Shown: piece after piece, positions 1 to 6,783 of the stretch
How positions within the stretch are numbered: the first letter of the stretch is position 1
Layout: the number at the start of each line of letters is the position of its first letter
Origin: an uncultured Clostridia bacterium
GTDB lineage: Bacteria; Bacillota; Clostridia; Christensenellales; Borkfalkiaceae
Length of the DNA stretch: 16,774 nucleotides
Direction: 5' to 3'
Assembly: GCA_947587775.1 (NCBI GenBank)
Contig: CANPYD010000009.1
Span: 1 to 16,774 of the forward strand
Notes under the pieces: generated by a model
Told to the model about the DNA's origin: nothing
What the model saw: only the letters and a program-made list of their open reading frames with translations
Databases searched by the model: none
Position numbers and translations under genes: made by a program

Positions 1-1758
1 ATTTTTGCGGGATTGAGTGCGGGCGGGCTGCACCTCTACACCGAGCGCTATCTTTCGGGCATGCCCGAGGGAGAATACGGGGTGGAGGGGACGGTCGTCT
101 CGGTCTGCGTGGAAAACGGGTATACTTCGGCCGAGATGAACGATCTCACGTTCGACGGCCTTTCCGTATCGGGGAAGATGACGGTGTCCCTCTCCTCCGA
201 ACAGATCCGCCCGGGGGACAGGATCGCTTTTTCCGCAAATATCAAGCGGAATCCCCTTCCGCACGGGTCGGGAGACTCCTACTTTTTCGTCAACGATCTC
301 CGTTACAGCGCGACGGCGGCGGAATTTACGCAACAAGAGCGCGGGTTTCATCCCTTTCTCGCTTTGAACAGGCGGCTCTTCGACATGCTCCGCACGGACA
401 TGGGCGGAGAGGAAGCGGATATCTCCTATGCGCTCCTCACGGGCAATGCCCGCATGGTGGACGAGGGGTTCATGACGGCGGTGCGCGCGGGCGGGATCGC
501 ACATATCTTCGCCGTTTCGGGGCTGCATATCGGCATTCTCTACGGCGCCGTCCTCTTTCTCTGCCGTCCCATGAAAAAGTATGCTTTTGTGCCCGCCCTC
601 TTCGTTTCGCTCGCCTATTGCGCACTCTGCGGGTTTTCGGTCTCTTCCGTCCGCGCCCTTCTCATGTGCGCCGCACTGAGCGTGAACGCCTTCCTCGGCA
701 GGAAGAACGACCTTCTGTCCTCGACGGCGTTTGCGGGGACGGTCGTGCTCGTCCTTCTGCCCGCACAGTGGCTCTCGGTGGGGTTCCGCCTCTCCTTCGG
801 GGCGTGTATCGGGCTGGCGCTCTTTTCGGGAAGCCTCTCCCGCCTCTTGAAAAAGCTCCATGTGCCGCGCTTTTTCGCACAGTATCTCTCTGCGAGCCTT
901 TCGGTCCAGCTCTTTACCTTCCCGATCCTTCTCGACGCGTTCGGATACTTTTCGGTGTGGGGACTTCTTCTCAATCTCATCCTCGTGCCGCTGCTCCCCG
1001 TGGCCTTTCTGACGCTGCTCATCTGCGCCCTCTTCGCCCTCGTCATCCCGCCCGCCGCCGCCTTCTTTCTGATGTTCCCGAAGGGACTGTTCTCCGCCCT
1101 GCTCTTCCTGTTCGCCTTTGCCGATTTCGGCTATGTGCTCACGGGATTCGCGCTGGGCGCGGGCGGCGTCGTGTGGCTCACTGCGACGATCTTCTTGAGC
1201 GAGCGCTTCCGCCTTGCAAAAACTGCGCGGGGCGTCCTCGCCTGTGCCTGCATTTTGCTCTTTACGCTCTCCGTATTCGTGCAGAACAGCGTGTTCGGGG
1301 GCGTCGTGATCGACGGGGTGCTGGAAGAGGACAGCGCGATGCTGCTCATCGAGACGCCGCAGGAGACCGTTCTCGTGCTCGGCGGGGAGACCTCTCTTTC
1401 GGACTGCAATGATTTCCTCGCCCGCCGCACGACGCATGTGGACGCCGCCGTCATTCTGTCCGACGACGCCGTCTCCGCAGTCAATGTCGCCGCATTCACG
1501 GGTGCGGAAAAGATCTATCTCAAAGATGAGACTGCGACGGGACTGAACATGATCCCCGTCTTCTTCGGGGAGAGCTTCTCTGTCGGCGAGCTCACTTTCC
1601 GCTACGAGTCCGACCGCCGCATGACCCTCTTCGCGCGCGGCTTCACGGCCGATCTGAATTTCGGCGGGGAAGAGGAGATCGGCGCCGATCTGTCCCTGAA
1701 AATCGGGGACGGAGCCTTGAAATATTATCTCGATTATGATATAATGGTCGCACTATGA
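1..1758 (+). CDS. comEC: ComEC/Rec2-type DNA uptake channel, 5'-truncated by the window edge
   Basis: This is the inner-membrane channel that moves single-stranded DNA into the cell during transformation. The frame is open from base 1 with no convincing start or ribosome site, so the true start lies upstream. An N-terminal beta-rich (OB-like) region covers about the first 100 residues. The ComEC competence domain follows, with the signature HIFAVSGLHIGILYG near bases 508-552 and about ten hydrophobic segments through base 1290. The C-terminal 150 residues have the beta-strand pattern of the metallo-beta-lactamase domain found in long ComEC proteins (LLIETPQETVLVLGG, then VDAAVILSDD). The HxHxDH metal ligands are absent: the equivalent stretch reads LSDDAVSAVN. 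The uptake-channel identity is secure; reading the tail as a dead nuclease-like domain is inference. The stop overlaps the holA start (ATGA). Confidence 0.93.
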   Translation: MFAGLSAGGLHLYTERYLSGMPEGEYGVEGTVVSVCVENGYTSAEMNDLTFDGLSVSGKMTVSLSSEQIRPGDRIAFSANIKRNPLPHGSGDSYFFVNDLRYSATAAEFTQQERGFHPFLALNRRLFDMLRTDMGGEEADISYALLTGNARMVDEGFMTAVRAGGIAHIFAVSGLHIGILYGAVLFLCRPMKKYAFVPALFVSLAYCALCGFSVSSVRALLMCAALSVNAFLGRKNDLLSSTAFAGTVVLVLLPAQWLSVGFRLSFGACIGLALFSGSLSRLLKKLHVPRFFAQYLSASLSVQLFTFPILLDAFGYFSVWGLLLNLILVPLLPVAFLTLLICALFALVIPPAAAFFLMFPKGLFSALLFLFAFADFGYVLTGFALGAGGVVWLTATIFLSERFRLAKTARGVLACACILLFTLSVFVQNSVFGGVVIDGVLEEDSAMLLIETPQETVLVLGGETSLSDCNDFLARRTTHVDAAVILSDDAVSAVNVAAFTGAEKIYLKDETATGLNMIPVFFGESFSVGELTFRYESDRRMTLFARGFTADLNFGGEEEIGADLSLKIGDGALKYYLDYDIMVAL

Positions 1759-2735
1759 AATTTGTTCAGCTTGCAAAGAGTCTTGCGGAGGGGCTTTCCC
1801 CCGTCTATCTCATCGAGGGGGAGGAGGCGTATTTCCGCGATCATGCGCTCAAAAGCATCCGCGAGGCGTGCGCGATCTCCCAGCCCGCCCTCAACGATCT
1901 CCGCTACGAGGGCGAAACACTGAAGGGGGACAGACTTTCTTCCTTCATTGCGGATCTCAATACCCTTCCCTTTTTAGACGAAAAGCGGCTCGTGCGCGTC
2001 TGTGAATTTTATCCCACCGAGCGGGAAGCGGAGCTCCTTCGGCCGTATTTGGACGACCCATGTCCGAGTACCGTGCTCGTGATCGTCAACGGCGGCAAGA
2101 AGGCGGGAAGCGCCGACCTCAAGCGCAAAAAGGGGATCGTCTATGTGGACTGTTCGCGCGAGAGCGAGGAGATGCTTGCACGGTGGCTCTTCGGGCTCAT
2201 GCGGCGGAAGGGGCTTTCCGCGGACGGGGAAGCGCTCTCCCTCATGGTGCGGTACTGCAACAGCGACGCGGCGCGCATGTCCCGCGAGACCGAAAAGCTC
2301 GCCCTTCTGCTCGGAGAGGGGGGAAGAGTGACGAGAAAGATCATAGAGGAGCAGATCGCGAAGGATACCGAATACAAGATCTATGAGCTCACGCAGGCGG
2401 CTTCCCGCAAAAACGGCAACGCGTTCTGCGAAATCCTGCACGATCTCATGGAGAAGGGCTTCGACGAATATGCCGTCCTCGCCGCGCTCACGGGGCACTA
2501 CCGTACCCTGTATGAGATCTCTTCCATGCGCGGGAGCGACGCGGAGATCGCGAAGACGCTCTCCGTCAAGCCGTATGCGGTGCAGAAAAACCGCGAGGCG
2601 GCGGCGCGGCTCGGGAAGGAGCGGGTGCGGGAGCTCTACGAGGCGCTCTATGCGCTCTCTGCGGGCGCGCGGAGCGGGGGATATTCCCAATCGGGGGCAC
2701 TTTTTACGGCAATCGCGAAAATATTTTGCGGATAG
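1755..2735 (+). CDS. holA: DNA polymerase III delta subunit (clamp-loader subunit)
   Basis: HolA is the clamp-loader subunit that opens the beta sliding clamp during DNA replication. The 326-residue length and layout fit the family. There is an N-terminal clamp-binding region (SPVYLIEGEEAYFRDHAL near residues 16-33, and LPFLDEKRLVRV near 72-83). An AAA+-like middle part follows, with a helical C-terminal collar domain after about residue 210. The start ATG overlaps the comEC stop by 4 bp and has no clear Shine-Dalgarno, so translation is probably coupled to comEC. A comEC-holA order is common in Firmicutes. An AT-rich hairpin with a T-run directly after the stop looks like the end of this transcript. 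Confidence 0.93.
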   Translation: MKFVQLAKSLAEGLSPVYLIEGEEAYFRDHALKSIREACAISQPALNDLRYEGETLKGDRLSSFIADLNTLPFLDEKRLVRVCEFYPTEREAELLRPYLDDPCPSTVLVIVNGGKKAGSADLKRKKGIVYVDCSRESEEMLARWLFGLMRRKGLSADGEALSLMVRYCNSDAARMSRETEKLALLLGEGGRVTRKIIEEQIAKDTEYKIYELTQAASRKNGNAFCEILHDLMEKGFDEYAVLAALTGHYRTLYEISSMRGSDAEIAKTLSVKPYAVQKNREAAARLGKERVRELYEALYALSAGARSGGYSQSGALFTAIAKIFCG

Positions 2736-2744
2736 CGCAAAATA

Positions 2745-2768
2745 AAAGCAAAACACTTTGCTTTTTTT
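2745..2768 (+). terminator. Probable intrinsic terminator of comEC-holA
   Basis: AAAGCAAA (2745-2752), a 4-base loop ACAC and TTTGCTTT (2757-2764) form a perfect 8-bp stem that runs into a T-tract ending at 2768. It lies 10 bp after the holA stop. The stem is AT-rich, so termination may be leaky. Its 3' arm contains the -35 element of the cdaA promoter. Confidence 0.55.
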
Positions 2769-2786
2769 GACAAAATCCGCTATAAT
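2758..2786 (+). promoter_or_regulatory. Sigma-A promoter of the cdaA operon
   Basis: TTGCTT (2758-2763) and TATAAT (2781-2786) are separated by exactly 17 bp, which is near-consensus for housekeeping sigma factor. Transcription would start near 2793. A strong Shine-Dalgarno, GGGAGG at 2811-2816, precedes the cdaA ATG at 2823. The same TTGCNT/17/TATAAT arrangement is seen before rplS. Confidence 0.7.
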
Positions 2787-2822
2787 AATGGAGAAAGACT
2801 CTTTCGGCAAGGGAGGGGACGC

Positions 2823-3653
2823 ATGAGATCCATCCAAGAAATATGGAGTTCGATCAAGTCCGTCGCGCTGGATTTCCAGTGGATCACGGTCATCGAACTC
2901 ATCCTGTTTTTCTTTGTCATCTACTTTGTGATCCGTACGCTGTACGAAAACAATGCGAAGCGCTTCATCTTCGTCTATATCTTCCTCATGCTCTGCATGG
3001 GGGCGGTCACGCTGTTCTCCTTGAAGACGAGCGTCCTTTGGTTCTTCCTCTTCGTTTTGATCCTGTCCCTGTTCTTCCTCATCCTGTTCACGGTGGAGAT
3101 CAAGCGCGGGATCTGGAACGCCGGCAAGAGCGCGCAGCACCGTACTTCCGCCTCTCCCGTCAAGCAGACGGTGGCGAGCCAGCGTGCGGACGAATATGTC
3201 AACGGCATCGGCAAAGCGGTGCAGAACCTTTCCAAGAGCAACACGGGCGCGCTCATCGTGCTCTCCAACGGGAACCTTCCCAAGGATATCATCGAGAGCG
3301 GCGTTCTTTTGAACGCGAGTATTTCGAGCCAGCTCATCGAGGGGATCTTTATCCCCAAGGCGCCTCTGCATGACGGCGCGATGATCATCTACGGCGACAA
3401 AATACAGGCGGCGGGGTGCTTCCTTCCCCTGACGCAAAAGGATTTCCCCAAGGATTACGGCACGCGGCACCGCGCGGGGATCGGCGTCACGGAAGTTGCG
3501 GACGTCGCCGCCATCATCGTCTCCGAAGAGACGGGCATCGTCTCCTATGTGAAGCGCGGGGAGATCACGCGGTATGTCGATTCCGTCGGGCTCAAGCGCT
3601 TCCTCAAAGAGTACTACTGGAAAGAATTCAACGCGGAGGGTAAGAGATCATGA
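2823..3653 (+). CDS. cdaA: Membrane diadenylate cyclase CdaA (makes c-di-AMP)
   Basis: CdaA condenses two ATP molecules into cyclic di-AMP, the second messenger for osmotic, potassium and cell-wall homeostasis in Firmicutes. The 276-residue protein has three N-terminal membrane segments (roughly residues 20-100) and a cytoplasmic DisA_N cyclase domain. Both catalytic motifs are intact: DGA at residues 184-186 in PLHDGAMIIYGD, and RHR at 215-217 in YGTRHRAGIGVTE. A linker predicted to be helical (residues 115-135) joins membrane and cyclase parts. The gene has its own promoter and strong Shine-Dalgarno. Its stop overlaps the start of the small CdaR-like ORF by 4 bp, matching the usual cdaA-cdaR order. 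The usual third gene, glmM, is not present here. Confidence 0.95.
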   Translation: MRSIQEIWSSIKSVALDFQWITVIELILFFFVIYFVIRTLYENNAKRFIFVYIFLMLCMGAVTLFSLKTSVLWFFLFVLILSLFFLILFTVEIKRGIWNAGKSAQHRTSASPVKQTVASQRADEYVNGIGKAVQNLSKSNTGALIVLSNGNLPKDIIESGVLLNASISSQLIEGIFIPKAPLHDGAMIIYGDKIQAAGCFLPLTQKDFPKDYGTRHRAGIGVTEVADVAAIIVSEETGIVSYVKRGEITRYVDSVGLKRFLKEYYWKEFNAEGKRS

Positions 3654-3757
3654 AATTTGCGGAATTTTTGAAGAATGTCTTTATCAGCCACATTCCCCTG
3701 AAATTGCTCGCGATCGTGCTTGCCGCGATCTGCGTCGTCATCATCAACGCCGTATGA
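3650..3757 (+). CDS. 35-residue membrane micro-ORF resembling only the CdaR (YbbR) N-terminal anchor
   Basis: The ORF encodes 35 residues: a short polar N-terminus (MKFAEFLKNVF), then a hydrophobic helix with the flavour of a CdaR/YbbR start (HIPLKLLAIVLAAICVVI), then a stop. CdaR proteins begin with just such a short cytoplasmic tail and one membrane helix, followed by several extracytoplasmic YbbR domains that bind and regulate CdaA. All YbbR domains are missing, and the next gene starts within the stop codon. Expression is supported by a strong Shine-Dalgarno, GGAGGG at 3635-3640, 9 bases before the ATG, and by overlaps of 4 bp on both sides. It could be a degenerate remnant, a leader ORF for coupled translation, or a functional single-helix partner of CdaA. 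The position and N-terminus are seen; the CdaR ancestry is inferred. Confidence 0.7.
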   Translation: MKFAEFLKNVFISHIPLKLLAIVLAAICVVIINAV

Positions 3758-4878
3758 GATGTCTGAGAGTGCCGCGCCTGTTTTTGCCGCGCGGCGGGTT
3801 TGAAACATGGGCGGTTCCCTCCGCCGACAGTCATAGTTCCGATCAGGAGTTCTGGGAGCGCGTTGCAAAAACCGTCGGCAACGCGCCTTCCTGTTTTGAT
3901 TTTTTGGGCAGAGAGGGCGAGAGCGGCGAGGCGCTCCGCGGAAAAATGTACGACGCGCTCGAAGAAGAACGGCTCGAGCGGCTCGGGCGGGGACTTCTTC
4001 TCGTCGAGCGCGAGAGAAAATCGGGAACGCGCTTCGGGATCCTTGCCGCGGTTGACCTCGAAAAATATTCCTGCGACCCGTCTCAGGCCGCAACCGTCCG
4101 CGGGACGGTGCCCCCCACGGAGCACGCAAAGGAGCTCGCCGCCCTCAGAAAGGAGGCGATCCTCGAATTTCCGCATGTCGCGCTCTACTATCACGATAAG
4201 AGGAATCGGGTCGTCCGCTGGCTGCTCGGGGAAGATTTTGAGAAGGTCTACGATTTCCGCCTCATGGAGCACGGGGGCAGGATCAAGGGGTATTTTATTC
4301 CCGACGAGGACGCCTATATGATCGTGGACGAGATTGCGCCCCGCGGGGAGCCCGCATTTGCCGTCGCGGACGGCCATGACGAGATCGCCGCGGCGAAGAT
4401 GCATTGGGAAGCCCTGAAGCCGACCCTGAAGGGGAAGGAATCAAAGGCGCATCCCGCACGCTTTTTGCTTGCGGAGCTCTGGAATCTCTGCGACGAAGCC
4501 GTCCCCTTCGAACCCGTCCACAGGGCGGCGGCGGGCGTGGATACAGAGGACTTCTGCGCCTTCTTCTCCCGCCGCGTCAAGTGCAAGCGGGACGGGGATC
4601 TTCTGAACGTCTCTCCGTCCGCCCACAAGTGCGCCGCGGATGTCGATGCGGCGATCCGTGAATATATCGGGGGAAAGGACGGGAAACTCCTCTATCTGCA
4701 CGGGGAGAAGGAATTTCGTGAAGCGAAGCGGGGGGATACCGTCCGTATCCGCATGAATATGGAGCGGGAAGATCTCTTCCCCGCACTCAAAGGCGGACTC
4801 GCCAAAGAGACGTTCTGCCTCGGCGGAGAGGAGGAAGGGCGGTATTGCCTCGAGGGAAGGGAAATAAGTTATGATTAA
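3754..4878 (+). CDS. DUF1015 family protein, function unknown
   Basis: I recognise the DUF1015 family (some members are annotated as SerC-linked). Marks are the N-terminal pattern (RVPRLFLPRGGFETWAV, followed by QEFWERVAKTVGNAPS), the central VPPTEHAKE and HVALYYHD region, KVYDFRLMEHGGRIKGYF, and the conserved AVADGHDEIAAAKMHWE. No biochemical activity can be assigned from sequence. The reading frame runs open further upstream, but the ATG at 3754 is preferred: it overlaps the micro-ORF stop (ATGA), and family similarity begins a few residues later. There is no Shine-Dalgarno before it, so translation probably depends on ribosomes finishing the micro-ORF. DUF1015 genes in Firmicutes are often near serine biosynthesis genes; here the neighbour is aspartate kinase, overlapping by 8 bp. 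The protein is 374 residues and looks soluble. Confidence 0.85.
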   Translation: MRCLRVPRLFLPRGGFETWAVPSADSHSSDQEFWERVAKTVGNAPSCFDFLGREGESGEALRGKMYDALEEERLERLGRGLLLVERERKSGTRFGILAAVDLEKYSCDPSQAATVRGTVPPTEHAKELAALRKEAILEFPHVALYYHDKRNRVVRWLLGEDFEKVYDFRLMEHGGRIKGYFIPDEDAYMIVDEIAPRGEPAFAVADGHDEIAAAKMHWEALKPTLKGKESKAHPARFLLAELWNLCDEAVPFEPVHRAAAGVDTEDFCAFFSRRVKCKRDGDLLNVSPSAHKCAADVDAAIREYIGGKDGKLLYLHGEKEFREAKRGDTVRIRMNMEREDLFPALKGGLAKETFCLGGEEEGRYCLEGREISYD

Positions 4879-6196
4879 AGTCTGCAAATTCGGCGGGACG
4901 TCCATGTCGGACGGGATCAACATGCGCCGCGTTGCCGACATTATCGATGCCGATCCTTCGAGACGCTACATCGTCGTCTCCGCGCCGGGCAAGCGGTTCG
5001 GCGGGGATACCAAGATCACCGATCTTCTGTTTGAGACGCAGCGTGAGGTCGCGGAGAGCGGCTGTGTCGGGGAGTCCTACCGGAAGGTCATGGCGCGGTT
5101 TCAAAGCATCGTGGAAGAGCTCGGGCTCTCCTTCGATGTCGGCGCCCTGCTCCTTGCGGCGGCAAAGGAGATCGAACGGGAGCGGAGCACGGATTTTACG
5201 GTTTCCCGCGGCGAATTTATCACGGGGAAGCTCATGGCGGAGCTTTTGGGGGTTCCCTTTGTGGACGCCCGCGACGTCGTGAAGTTCAACGCGGACGGCA
5301 AGGTGGACAGAAAGACCTTTCAGCTCCTGAAAGAAGCGCTCAAAGACAAGCACCGCGCGGTCGTTGCGGGCTTTTACGGCGAGGACGCAAACGGGCGGGT
5401 CAAGACCTTTTCGCGCGGGGGAAGCGACGTCTCGGGCGCGATCGTCGCACGGGCGGTCGGCGCGGATGAGTATGAAAACTGGACGGACGTGAGCGGTTTT
5501 CTCGCCTGCGATCCCTCAATCGTGCCAAGCCCCTGCGGGATCAGAGAGCTCAGCTATAAGGAACTGCGCGAGCTCAGTTATATGGGCGCACACGTATTGC
5601 ACAGCGAGTCCATCTTTCCCGTGCGCGAGGCGGATATCCCCATCCACATCAAAAATACCTTCCGCCCCGAGGACGAGGGGACGCGCATCTTACCCACTGC
5701 AGCATATCTTGCGGGCGCAAGGAACATGCGCACCGTCACGGGAATCGCCGGGAAGAAGAATTTTACGGTCATCCATATCGAAAAATCGCTCATGAATACG
5801 GAGATCGGCTTTACCTACCGCGTGATGGAAGCGCTCGTCAAGCACAACGTCTCCTTCGAACACCTGCCCTCGGGGATCGATACGATGTCCCTCGTCCTCG
5901 ACAGCGAGCAGGTTGCGGGCGGCGTGCTCGAATCGCTCAGTGAGGATATCGCGCGCGCGGTCTCGCCCGACAGAATGAAGATCATGACGGATATCGCGCT
6001 CATCGCGGTGGTGGGGCACGGCATGACGAAGAGCGTCGGTACCTCGGCGCGCCTCTTCTCCGCGATCGCGAACGCGGGAGTCAACGTACGCATGATCGAC
6101 CAGGGCTCCTCCGAGCTCAACATCATCGTCGGCGTGGACAACTGCAACTACGAGCGCACCGTCCGCGCGGTGTATGAGGAATTTTTCCGAGAGTGA
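4871..6196 (+). CDS. lysC: Aspartate kinase with C-terminal ACT regulatory domains
   Basis: Aspartate kinase phosphorylates L-aspartate, the first committed step to lysine, threonine, methionine and diaminopimelate. The 441-residue protein opens with the nucleotide-binding KFGGTSM motif (residues 5-11). It contains the substrate region TVSRGEFITGKLMA and the kinase signature FSRGGSDVSGAIVARAV. Two ACT domains follow: one from about residue 283 (VTGIAGKKNFTVIHIEK) and one from about 374 (IALIAVVGHGMTKSVGTSARLF through MIDQGSSELNIIVGV). These usually bind lysine and/or threonine for feedback inhibition; which effector acts here cannot be read. The overall layout is that of single-chain monofunctional aspartokinases. 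A good Shine-Dalgarno, GGGAAGGG around 4854-4861, precedes the ATG, which overlaps the DUF1015 gene by 8 bp. No homoserine dehydrogenase domain is fused. Confidence 0.93.
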   Translation: MIKVCKFGGTSMSDGINMRRVADIIDADPSRRYIVVSAPGKRFGGDTKITDLLFETQREVAESGCVGESYRKVMARFQSIVEELGLSFDVGALLLAAAKEIERERSTDFTVSRGEFITGKLMAELLGVPFVDARDVVKFNADGKVDRKTFQLLKEALKDKHRAVVAGFYGEDANGRVKTFSRGGSDVSGAIVARAVGADEYENWTDVSGFLACDPSIVPSPCGIRELSYKELRELSYMGAHVLHSESIFPVREADIPIHIKNTFRPEDEGTRILPTAAYLAGARNMRTVTGIAGKKNFTVIHIEKSLMNTEIGFTYRVMEALVKHNVSFEHLPSGIDTMSLVLDSEQVAGGVLESLSEDIARAVSPDRMKIMTDIALIAVVGHGMTKSVGTSARLFSAIANAGVNVRMIDQGSSELNIIVGVDNCNYERTVRAVYEEFFRE

Positions 6197-6249
6197 TATT
6201 TCGCTCGATAGTTTCGTTCATTTCTTTGCTCGCCCCGCTCGCTCCGCAC

Positions 6250-6322
6250 AAGGCCTACCCCCTCTGGACAAACGACGCAAGGCCTACCCCCTCTGGACAA
6301 ACGACGCAAGGCCTACCCCCTT
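6250..6322. repeat. 29-nt tandem repeat, two full units plus a partial third
   Basis: Units at 6250-6278 and 6279-6307 are identical 29-mers, and a third begins at 6308 and diverges after CCTACCCCCT. Each unit starts AAGGCCTACCCCCTCTGG. That is close to the start of the GC-rich repeat arms at 16220 and 16293 (AAGCCCTACCCCCTCCGG), so these look like truncated members of the same family. There are no variable spacers, so it is not a CRISPR array. The third unit runs into ACCCCC-TT-GGGGGT (6315-6328), a small hairpin. Confidence 0.85.
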
Positions 6323-6331
6323 GGGGGTGGA

Positions 6332-6373
6332 GCAACGCATTCTGTCAAGGATTGACAATCCTTGGCGCGTTGC
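6332..6373. repeat. Two-tier inverted repeat (stable hairpin)
   Basis: The outer arms GCAACGC (6332-6338) and GCGTTGC (6367-6373) enclose a perfect inner 8-bp stem, CAAGGATT/AATCCTTG, around a 3-base loop GAC (6346-6364). Internal loops are 7 and 2 bases. There is no T-run after it, so it is not a typical terminator, although it lies 135 bp after lysC. It could protect the 3' end of the lysC mRNA or be a mobile or palindromic unit. Function is unknown. Confidence 0.75.
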
Positions 6374-6380
6374 GACATGA

Positions 6381-6508
6381 GTGCCCCGCGCGCATTCTTA
6401 TTTTTCCAAGCGCGGCACGAGGAGCGCCAGCGACGAAGTAGCGCATCAGAGGCGCGAACGGTGACCGCCCCGCCCGCATATCTTTTTGTGCACTAAGGGC
6501 GGCACGAG
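6381..6508. repeat. Pair of related imperfect hairpin repeats
   Basis: Two stretches share a common plan of GCCCCGC-S-CGCAT, a T-rich centre with TTTTT, and GCGGCACGAG: 6383-6421 and 6467-6508. Each folds: GTGC and CGCGC arms around 6381-6419 in the first, and CCGCCC (6465-6470) with GGGCGG (6497-6502) in the second. A further small hairpin, GCGGC-TTT-GCCGC, sits at 6508-6520. No coding potential is evident. The two appear to be diverged copies of one palindromic unit. Confidence 0.55.
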
Positions 6509-6528
6509 CGGCTTTGCCGCGAAGTTAG

Positions 6529-6665
6529 GCGGGTCTCTACCCGCATGAGACGGCTCCGCCGCAGGCGGTGGTGGGCATGGCTGCCCCCTTAGAAAGGGGG
6601 CAGGTTCCCCCCATCCGTCACGGCTTCGTGCCACCCTCCCCCCCCAGAGGGGGTAGGGCTTTTAG
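6529..6665 (-). repeat. Composite GC-rich palindromic repeat, 'empty' form
   Basis: Read on the minus strand, this is a left arm (6665 to about 6606), a central hairpin and a right arm (6575 to 6529). The right arm is a perfect 47-nt match to 16722-16768 in opposite orientation. The left arm matches the repeats at 16217-16277 and 16290-16351 with a few differences. On the plus strand its pieces are GCGGGT-CTCT-ACCCGC (6529-6544), CCGCC-GCA-GGCGG (6556-6568), GCCCCCTT-AGA-AAGGGGGC (6583-6601) and a C-rich/G-rich imperfect hairpin (6630-6660). The central hairpin occupies the position where a DUF559 gene sits in the copy after hslV. Confidence 0.85.
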
Positions 6666-6678
6666 GACAACTGCGAGG

Positions 6679-6710
6679 GCGTTTTTTCGTGTAAAACCGC
6701 CGAAAAACGC
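6679..6710. other. AT-rich stem-loop
   Basis: GCGTTTTTTCG (6679-6689) pairs with CGAAAAACGC (6701-6710) across an 11-base loop, with one bulged T. It lies between the repeat block and the rplS promoter and is not followed by a T-run on the plus strand. A second small stem, GCAA-TTGC, follows at 6717-6729 and runs into TTTTT. Together they may end any read-through transcription before rplS. This is only a structural observation. Confidence 0.4.
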
Positions 6711-6729
6711 AATTCCGCAAAAAAATTGC

Positions 6730-6745
6730 TTTTTGCATGCAAAAA
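6730..6745. promoter_or_regulatory. Perfect 16-bp palindrome just upstream of the rplS -35
   Basis: TTTTTGCATGCAAAAA is fully self-complementary and ends 3 bp before the -35 hexamer at 6749. Its dyad symmetry and position would suit a dimeric DNA-binding protein. It could also be part of the 3' arm of the preceding small GCAA stem, ending upstream transcripts. No regulator is identified. Confidence 0.4.
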
Positions 6746-6748
6746 CGG

Positions 6749-6777
6749 TTGCCTTTTTCGGCGATTTGCTCTATAAT
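6749..6777 (+). promoter_or_regulatory. Sigma-A promoter of rplS
   Basis: TTGCCT (6749-6754) and TATAAT (6772-6777) are 17 bp apart. Transcription should start near 6784, leaving a leader of about 62 bases before the rplS ATG. Confidence 0.75.
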
Positions 6778-6783
6778 TCTGAG

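Noticed and set aside
2767..2772. TTGACA as the -35 of cdaA
   Set aside because: It is a consensus hexamer but only 8 bp from TATAAT; TTGCTT at 2758 has the proper 17-bp spacing.
1974..3470. Long open frame on the minus strand (498 codons)
   Set aside because: It lies opposite holA and cdaA, both firmly identified, and its translation is charged low-complexity sequence typical of an antisense shadow in GC-rich DNA.
3574..3753. Earlier start for the DUF1015 gene
   Set aside because: The extra 60 residues are out-of-frame translation of cdaA and the micro-ORF, and lack DUF1015 similarity.
6250..6322. Possible CRISPR array from 29-nt repeats
   Set aside because: The units are directly adjacent with no spacers, and no cas genes are nearby.
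6193..6441. Open frame of 82 codons after lysC
   Set aside because: Its translation is produced by the 29-nt tandem units; no sign of a real protein.
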